This document shows, piece after piece, positions 6,277 to 10,884 of a stretch of 10,884 nt of DNA; the first letter of the stretch is position 1; the number at the start of each line of letters is the position of its first letter. The translations under genes were made by a program, and so were the position numbers. Source of the DNA: Bacteroidales bacterium. Lineage in GTDB: Bacteria > Bacteroidota > Bacteroidia > Bacteroidales > ML635J-15. The stretch covers positions 1 through 10,884 of the forward strand of contig JAQVGK010000064.1 of the NCBI GenBank assembly GCA_028696755.1, given 5' to 3'. The notes beneath the pieces were generated by a model. That model was not told where the DNA came from, made no database searches, and saw only the letters and a program-made list of their open reading frames with translations.

Positions 6277-8751
6277 TTAGTAAAAAACTTCAGATTCGAT
6301 ATCAATTTCATTCTCAATTCTAAAGTTTTCATAAATAGGAATGTCTGTGCCTAAAACTTCAAATGAAACAGTAATTGCATACGGTATTTCCATTTTGTTT
6401 TTATCCCACCCTTTGTGCCCGCAAATGGCTATGCTTATTTCTTCTGGTAATTCGTAGGATTTTAGTATAGTCCAGTCTTTTTGTAAACTGCTATTACTCC
6501 TACTAATGCCCAAGACCTTGCCATTATCAACTCTGGTCTTAATATGCCAATTGAAACCAGTAAGCTTCTTTCTTTCTTCTTTATCATATGAGGTTTCAGA
6601 ACCATTAATCTCTTTTAAAATAAAATCTTTGAATTTATCATATGGTTCGTCAATCTTTGAACTTGTCCAATCAAGCCATGTTGATAGATATGATTTCGTT
6701 TTTTGTCTTGTCCTTCTTATTTGAGAAGTATATGACAATGTTATTTCAATTAAGATATCAAATTCATCACCTTGACCTCGTATGCTTTCTGGAATTTTAA
6801 GAGAGTATAAATGACCTTCTTCTGCCATTATTTTGCCTGTATTATAGAAGGTAACTCTATAATCTGTATTTTTCACAACTCTTTCTAATGAAGGTAAACC
6901 ATAGCCAAAGTACTGAATGCTTTTTTTAGTAGGATTACGAAAATAATCTTTTGGCAACCGAGCACCTTGAACAATAAATGCCCTGATTAAATTCACTCCT
7001 TCTTCAGGATACAATTGTTTTATAATAGCTGCAATATGAGCTACCTTTGGTGTGGAAAAAGATGTGCCTACACTGTCTTGACCAATTGCACTTCCTCCAT
7101 GGAGCGTAGAGCGAAGCAATTCTGGTGACGTTGTTGAATTTTGCTTCACAAGATTATCTCCATTTTTAGATATAATAAGACTCCCACCATACTCAACCAC
7201 ATCTGGTTTTATTGTATCCCAAATACCTGTTCCTATTCTAGAAAATGCTGAAATGTCATTATCATCACCTAAGGATATCCAGTTTTCATCTTCAAAAGCA
7301 GAAATATTCATTGACCCAACTGACAATCCGAAAAGACTTTGAGAAGGATTTGCAATATGGCAAAACATTTCATCTAAATATTCAGGATATTCTTTTCCAT
7401 CCTTGATGAAACTCTGAATATCATGAAAACCTATATTGCCAACAGAAATTAAAAAAAGAATGTCATTTTCAAAAGTTAGTTTATCAATAATTGCAGCCCA
7501 AGAAGACATATGTTTTTTCCTACATTGCGCATTGGAAGTCACCGAAAGATTAAATATTTTACAATCTGCATTTTCATCTACAATAACATCCATTAAACTA
7601 GCGGGGTATTTGTGTTGCAGATGATTATCTTTGTCCAATACCCTTAGATTTCTAATAAAACAAGGCAGTTTATAAGATGACTCAACTTTTGAAATTCCCT
7701 TTGGATAAAGTATTGCTCCAGCGACTTTGGTACCATGTCCACCACCGTTCACATAATCAGCAGTAGAATTATCTCCTTCAACATATGATTTAGAATCTCC
7801 TTTTATTGCAAGTGAAATATACTTATGGTTTTCCATAATCCCGCTGTCAATAACTCCGACTATAGTAGAGTCATCATCAGGAGATATAATATCAACATCA
7901 ATTTCATTAAGATCAGATCCTTGTCCTTCGATACCTTTTACTTCATCAATTTCAGAAACTTCAAAAACATATTGATAATTGATCACCAAGTCTTTTAAGC
8001 CTTTTCCTGTTATTAAAACTTGACATGAAAAACTATCTTCTAATTCAACAAAGGAACTCTTAATTTCACCATAGTATTTTATAAACCTTTCAAAATGTGT
8101 TTGACGTTCTACTAATATGTCATCCCTTTTTATTAAATCTTCCCTATATTTTTTTAATCTTGCTTCTCCTCCTTGCTTTGATGCATCTGGCTCTTTTCCA
8201 ATTGGTTTTGCAAATGCAACAGAAACTTCAACTAAATAATTGTCCGTATCTTGAATTTTATTCCAATACGAAAATAGATATTCTGATAAAATGTGTTTTG
8301 GTTTCCAAATTTCTCTTTCACCACCAATAATTTGCCAAAAATCTGCAATTCCACCAGTTCCGTGTTCTTGAGAAATAAATCCGTTAATCTTTTCCTCTAG
8401 TGACTTCAGGTTATCAAATGATGCTCCAATAATAAATCCATTTTCTTCCTCTGAAATTATTTCAATACCAAAAGATTCTAAATCAAATTCGGCATTTATC
8501 AAATCTGGATTTATTTGAAGAAAAATTGGAGTTGTATTTTCATTAATATCAGCTAAAGCTTCAGATTGTCTCTTTTTTAAAGAGTTATCCCAATCCGATT
8601 TTAGTTTCCCTGTTTGCTGTTGTAAAAAATTGCCATGAGCTTGTCTATTAACCTTGTTCTCCTTAGTTATTGGATTCTCAGAACCACCTCCATAAAAGCG
8701 TGGTTTACCAGTTACCTTCTGAAAAAACTTTAAGTGAGGGAATTGTTCCAT
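6277..8751 (-). CDS. ietS: Cytoplasmic subtilisin-like serine protease, IetS-like
   Basis: An 824-residue peptidase of the S8 family without a signal peptide, so acting inside the cell. The catalytic triad is complete: Asp302 in VGVIDSGI, His339 in GGGHGTKVAG and Ser564 in GTSFSTP, with the oxyanion Asn439 in LISVGNIG. About 295 residues precede the catalytic domain. They include a conserved-looking block NRQAHGNFLQQQ (35-46), a helical charged region (about 195-235) and a segment (240-270) that could be a prodomain-like or sensor part. About 190 residues after position 635 have no domain I recognise and are probably beta-rich. The ATG lies 3 bp after the stop of the AAA ATPase gene, so the two are co-translated. 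This layout matches IetS, the protease partner in the IetAS pair tied to plasmid stability and phage defence. Substrate unknown. The gene is AT-rich compared with the mutL operon. Confidence 0.9.
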   Translation of the reverse strand: MEQFPHLKFFQKVTGKPRFYGGGSENPITKENKVNRQAHGNFLQQQTGKLKSDWDNSLKKRQSEALADINENTTPIFLQINPDLINAEFDLESFGIEIISEEENGFIIGASFDNLKSLEEKINGFISQEHGTGGIADFWQIIGGEREIWKPKHILSEYLFSYWNKIQDTDNYLVEVSVAFAKPIGKEPDASKQGGEARLKKYREDLIKRDDILVERQTHFERFIKYYGEIKSSFVELEDSFSCQVLITGKGLKDLVINYQYVFEVSEIDEVKGIEGQGSDLNEIDVDIISPDDDSTIVGVIDSGIMENHKYISLAIKGDSKSYVEGDNSTADYVNGGGHGTKVAGAILYPKGISKVESSYKLPCFIRNLRVLDKDNHLQHKYPASLMDVIVDENADCKIFNLSVTSNAQCRKKHMSSWAAIIDKLTFENDILFLISVGNIGFHDIQSFIKDGKEYPEYLDEMFCHIANPSQSLFGLSVGSMNISAFEDENWISLGDDNDISAFSRIGTGIWDTIKPDVVEYGGSLIISKNGDNLVKQNSTTSPELLRSTLHGGSAIGQDSVGTSFSTPKVAHIAAIIKQLYPEEGVNLIRAFIVQGARLPKDYFRNPTKKSIQYFGYGLPSLERVVKNTDYRVTFYNTGKIMAEEGHLYSLKIPESIRGQGDEFDILIEITLSYTSQIRRTRQKTKSYLSTWLDWTSSKIDEPYDKFKDFILKEINGSETSYDKEERKKLTGFNWHIKTRVDNGKVLGISRSNSSLQKDWTILKSYELPEEISIAICGHKGWDKNKMEIPYAITVSFEVLGTDIPIYENFRIENEIDIESEVFY

Positions 8752-8754
8752 TAA

Positions 8755-9750
8755 TTATTTATTTATCGCCTTGTTCTCCTCAAACGAAATGATAATATCG
8801 TCTAATGAAATTTCGATTTTTGCATGAATTATAGCTTTTTTAGCAGCATCATTTGCTATTTTAACGATAACGGCATAAGACATTCCGTTCAGTTTATTTG
8901 AAAGGTCTCTTAGATCTATATTTTTATCTAGCTTTATAGCTGAAAAAGTGTTTTTAAGTAATTCAAATATTTCTTGATTTCCAGGTTTCGGTAATTCAAT
9001 AAAATCGTCAAACCTTCTAAATAAGGCATTATCTAAACTTCCTTCGAGATTTGTAGTACATACCAGAATTCCTTCTCCATCATACTCTTCAAGTAGTCCA
9101 AGTAATATATTAACTATCCGATGTATTTCACCTACATCATTCGATGAATTGTTTCTTTTTTTTCCAACAATATCAAATTCATCAAGCAAAAGAACGCAAG
9201 GATAATTCTCAATGCTTTTAAATAAATTTTGCAAATTTGATGCAGATTCCCCTAAATAAGATGATATTATTGTGTCAAATCTAACTTTATAAAAAGGTAA
9301 CCCTAAATCCCAAGCTATACGTTCTGCTGCCATTGACTTTCCACAACCAGAAGCGCCATGCAATAAAATCTTTTTTCTAGGTTTAAGACCATGATGTGCA
9401 AGTCTTTCTCTCGCTATGTATTCTTTTTCAATTCGTAGTATTTTTCCATTAATTTCAGGAGATAATACCATATCATGTCTTAAATAATCGTGTTCAATAT
9501 AAGTTGCTAATGGTAATTTATAACGTCTATCAACAGGGATACTAAAGGTTTTATTTTTTGCGACTTTAAAAATCGGTTGTTGAATATCTCTAGATAAATG
9601 GTCATTCAATATTTTTGTCAGTTTTTCGGCAAGTTGAGAATGGCCTTTTCTTTTTTCGTCTTCAATAATGCTAAAGGCTATTTTCACCAATGGAGTATCC
9701 AGTTCACCTTCGATGGATTTAAATAATCTTGTTAATAATGCTTGATTCAT
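8755..9750 (-). CDS. ietA: AAA+ ATPase, IetA-like partner of the subtilase
   Basis: A 331-residue AAA+ ATPase. The first 60 residues form a helical N-terminal region, followed by a linker and the ATPase core (about 120-320). Walker A is GASGCGKS (132-139) with Lys138; Walker B is CVLLLDEFD with Asp190 and Glu191; sensor 1 is TTN with Asn234; two arginines (245-246, in LFRRFDD) fit the arginine-finger position. SSYLGESASN (163-172) carries the aromatic pore-loop residue Tyr165, as in classical protein-remodelling AAA proteins, so a hexameric ring handling protein substrates is likely. It is the first gene of the pair, 3 bp before the subtilase. The ATPase-then-S8-protease order and sizes match IetA/IetS systems. 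By inference it controls or feeds the protease. The ATG at 9750 is placed 17 bp behind a good -7 promoter element. Confidence 0.9.
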   Translation of the reverse strand: MNQALLTRLFKSIEGELDTPLVKIAFSIIEDEKRKGHSQLAEKLTKILNDHLSRDIQQPIFKVAKNKTFSIPVDRRYKLPLATYIEHDYLRHDMVLSPEINGKILRIEKEYIARERLAHHGLKPRKKILLHGASGCGKSMAAERIAWDLGLPFYKVRFDTIISSYLGESASNLQNLFKSIENYPCVLLLDEFDIVGKKRNNSSNDVGEIHRIVNILLGLLEEYDGEGILVCTTNLEGSLDNALFRRFDDFIELPKPGNQEIFELLKNTFSAIKLDKNIDLRDLSNKLNGMSYAVIVKIANDAAKKAIIHAKIEISLDDIIISFEENKAINK

Positions 9751-9766
9751 TTTGTTAGCCTTTTTG

Positions 9767-9799
9767 CAAAATTAAAAAAAATATTTATGGTTTAGAAAA
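9767..9799 (-). promoter_or_regulatory. Promoter of the ATPase-protease pair
   Basis: On the minus strand TAATTTTG (9774 down to 9767) matches the Bacteroidota -7 consensus TAnnTTTG exactly. A TTTTC block (9799 down to 9795), 20 bp further upstream, is a plausible degenerate -33 element. The start codon of the ATPase follows 16 bp after the -7 element. I see no clear operator repeat around it. Confidence 0.55.
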
Positions 9800-9944
9800 T
9801 TTCTTTTAATAATCAGTTTTTGGAATTCTTTAATCACAATAATTAATTATAGATTTTCTTTTAATTCGAGTGTTACAATGGATGCCATAATGTGTGAAGG
9901 TATAGCTGGTTGAAAGACTGGCTGCACTAAGTTTTTGTTTATCT

Positions 9945-10214
9945 TTAGCTATGGATGCCGTGTCTTTCTATCTCACGTTTAATTCTTCGTCCTCCTTCCT
10001 CCTGAACTTGTGCAATTTTTGCACAAGTTGAGTCTTCGTCCAGTTCTTTTGATTTGTAAACATTCAAAATATGTCGGTTAATGGAGGTTCTGTCTGTTTC
10101 AAAAAGAGTTTCAAGTTGATACTGATTCAGCCAAACAGTTTCATTTTCGAGTTTTACTCTAATTTCTGTTTTTCCATCATTTGTTCTAAATATTTGAATC
10201 TCTGAATTGTTCAT
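9945..10214 (-). pseudogene. Truncated RhuM-family protein, N-terminal fragment
   Basis: An 89-codon frame opens with ATG at 10214. It shows the N-terminal signature of the RhuM (virulence_RhuM) family: TEIRVKLENETVWLNQYQLE (about 16-35), LFETDRTSINRHILNVYKS (about 37-55, a helix-turn-helix-like segment), then DEDSTCAKIAQVQEEGGRRI with KREIE. Family members then usually continue with a block like YYNLDMIISVGYRVNS and are around 300 residues or more. Here that block is absent; the frame instead ends in RHGIHS and a stop. I looked for the missing part in the other frames downstream and did not find it, so the rest was deleted rather than frameshifted. RhuM proteins are accessory genes often found with restriction systems and mobile elements; their biochemical role is not well defined. 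The fragment keeps its own -7 element, so a short peptide could still be made. Confidence 0.8.
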
Positions 10215-10230
10215 TTATGCAGCTTTTTAG

Positions 10231-10238
10231 CAAATATA
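10231..10238 (-). promoter_or_regulatory. -7 element of the truncated rhuM-like gene
   Basis: TATATTTG on the minus strand matches TAnnTTTG exactly and ends 16 bp before the ATG of the RhuM fragment. No clear -33 element is seen upstream. The short distance to the metF stop codon (46 bp from the motif) suggests the gene has its own promoter rather than read-through from metF. Confidence 0.45.
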
Positions 10239-10284
10239 ACATTTTTTTGTTTATTCCAGATTGATTTTTTACTGCTCCTCCTCC

Positions 10285-10884
10285 TCACTTCCCAAACCCC
10301 ACATTCTCACAAATTTGTACAATATTATCGGGTCGGCCCATGGTGTAATAGTGTATGGCGGGAATGCCGGCTGCAATAAGATCGGCCGACTGTTTTGTTG
10401 CCCATTCAACTCCTACTTGTCGCACATCTGAATTGGATTTGCATTTACGAACTGCTTTTTCAAGTGCCTCGGGAATCTCAACATTAAAGGTCTTAGGAAT
10501 AATGTTTAAGTGGTTTTCGATCGATACGGGCTTTATTCCAGCAACAATAGGTACAGTTATGCCAGCTTTTGTGCATTTATCAACAAATTTGAAATAGTGC
10601 GCATTGTCGTAAAACATCTGAGTAACAATATATTCGGCACCAGCATCAATCTTTTGTTTTAAAACATCCAAATCGGAATTAAAATTGGGTGCTTCGTTGT
10701 GCTTCTCGGGATAGCCAGCAACGCCAATACAGAAATTTGTTGCGGTCTTTTCCTGAATGCTCTCATCAAGATAAATGCCTTGGTTTAAAGCCGAAATTTG
10801 CTTTACCAAATCTATCGCATGACGGTGACCACCCGCCTCGGGCATAAACAAACCAGTGTTTTTGTCGGCATCACCACGAATTGC
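10285..10884 (-). CDS. metF: Methylenetetrahydrofolate reductase, C-terminal part (runs off right edge)
   Basis: MetF is a cytoplasmic FAD enzyme reducing 5,10-methylene-THF to 5-methyl-THF for methionine synthesis. The visible 199 residues run from the window edge to the stop at 10285-10287. They open with AIRGD, the conserved (A)LRGD block of the family, continue with PEAGGHRHAIDLV, then NFCIGVAGYPEKHNEAPNF, then DAGAEYIVTQMFYD (the TQ-F-F-D type substrate-site block), VPIVAGIKPVS, and end with GIPAIHYYTMGRP. Full-length MetF is about 300 residues, so roughly the first third lies outside. A TTG at 10849-10851 is an internal codon, not the start, because the family homology continues upstream of it. 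It uses codons such as TCG, GCC and GGC much as mutL does, unlike the neighbouring island genes. It converges with the operon on the left and marks the right border of the accessory segment. Confidence 0.95.
   Translation of the reverse strand, partial: AIRGDADKNTGLFMPEAGGHRHAIDLVKQISALNQGIYLDESIQEKTATNFCIGVAGYPEKHNEAPNFNSDLDVLKQKIDAGAEYIVTQMFYDNAHYFKFVDKCTKAGITVPIVAGIKPVSIENHLNIIPKTFNVEIPEALEKAVRKCKSNSDVRQVGVEWATKQSADLIAAGIPAIHYYTMGRPDNIVQICENVGFGK

Noticed and set aside
10849..10851. TTG as a start codon for metF
   Set aside because: The frame stays open to the window edge and the residues before it (AIRGD) belong to the conserved MetF core, so the true start lies outside the window.

Overview
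The window looks like chromosomal DNA from a Bacteroidota bacterium, probably of the order Bacteroidales or Marinilabiliales. The evidence is good matches to the Bacteroidota -7 promoter motif TAnnTTTG just upstream of three genes, a MutL with Bacteroidota-like C-terminal motifs, a rhomboid with a soluble DUF6576-like tail, and a secreted protein whose signal peptide ends in FSQ. No database search was possible; all family names come from motifs read in the translations.

Left part (1-1014): the 5' end of a secreted protein gene on the minus strand runs off the left edge. A gene-free stretch of about 640 bp follows, holding an A12 tract and a large imperfect inverted repeat of the kind scattered between genes in this phylum.

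Middle part (1015-5908): a tight plus-strand operon of small membrane protein, mutL, two tandem rhomboid proteases, and a membrane-anchored endonuclease/exonuclease/phosphatase-fold protein. Genes overlap or lie 0-6 bp apart. A good -7 promoter element lies 15 bp before the first start codon.

Right part (5909-10284): an AT-rich accessory segment, all on the minus strand, sits between the 3' ends of two convergent chromosomal genes. Its core is a two-gene module, a 331-aa AAA+ ATPase followed 3 bp later by an 824-aa cytoplasmic subtilisin-like serine protease. This matches the architecture of the IetA/IetS pair, known from plasmid maintenance and phage-defence work. The module is flanked by two decayed genes: the N-terminal third of a RhuM-family protein upstream, and the C-terminal end of an AlbA_2 (Schlafen-type, COG2865) protein downstream, broken by a stop codon and a frameshift. 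Together they look like a small, partly eroded defence or mobile-element island.

Right edge (10285-10884): the C-terminal two thirds of metF (methylenetetrahydrofolate reductase) on the minus strand, a housekeeping gene that marks the end of the island. The best candidate for a functional accessory system is the ATPase-protease pair. It is not a wholly new type, but the protease has large uncharacterised N- and C-terminal regions and its trigger and substrate cannot be read from sequence.
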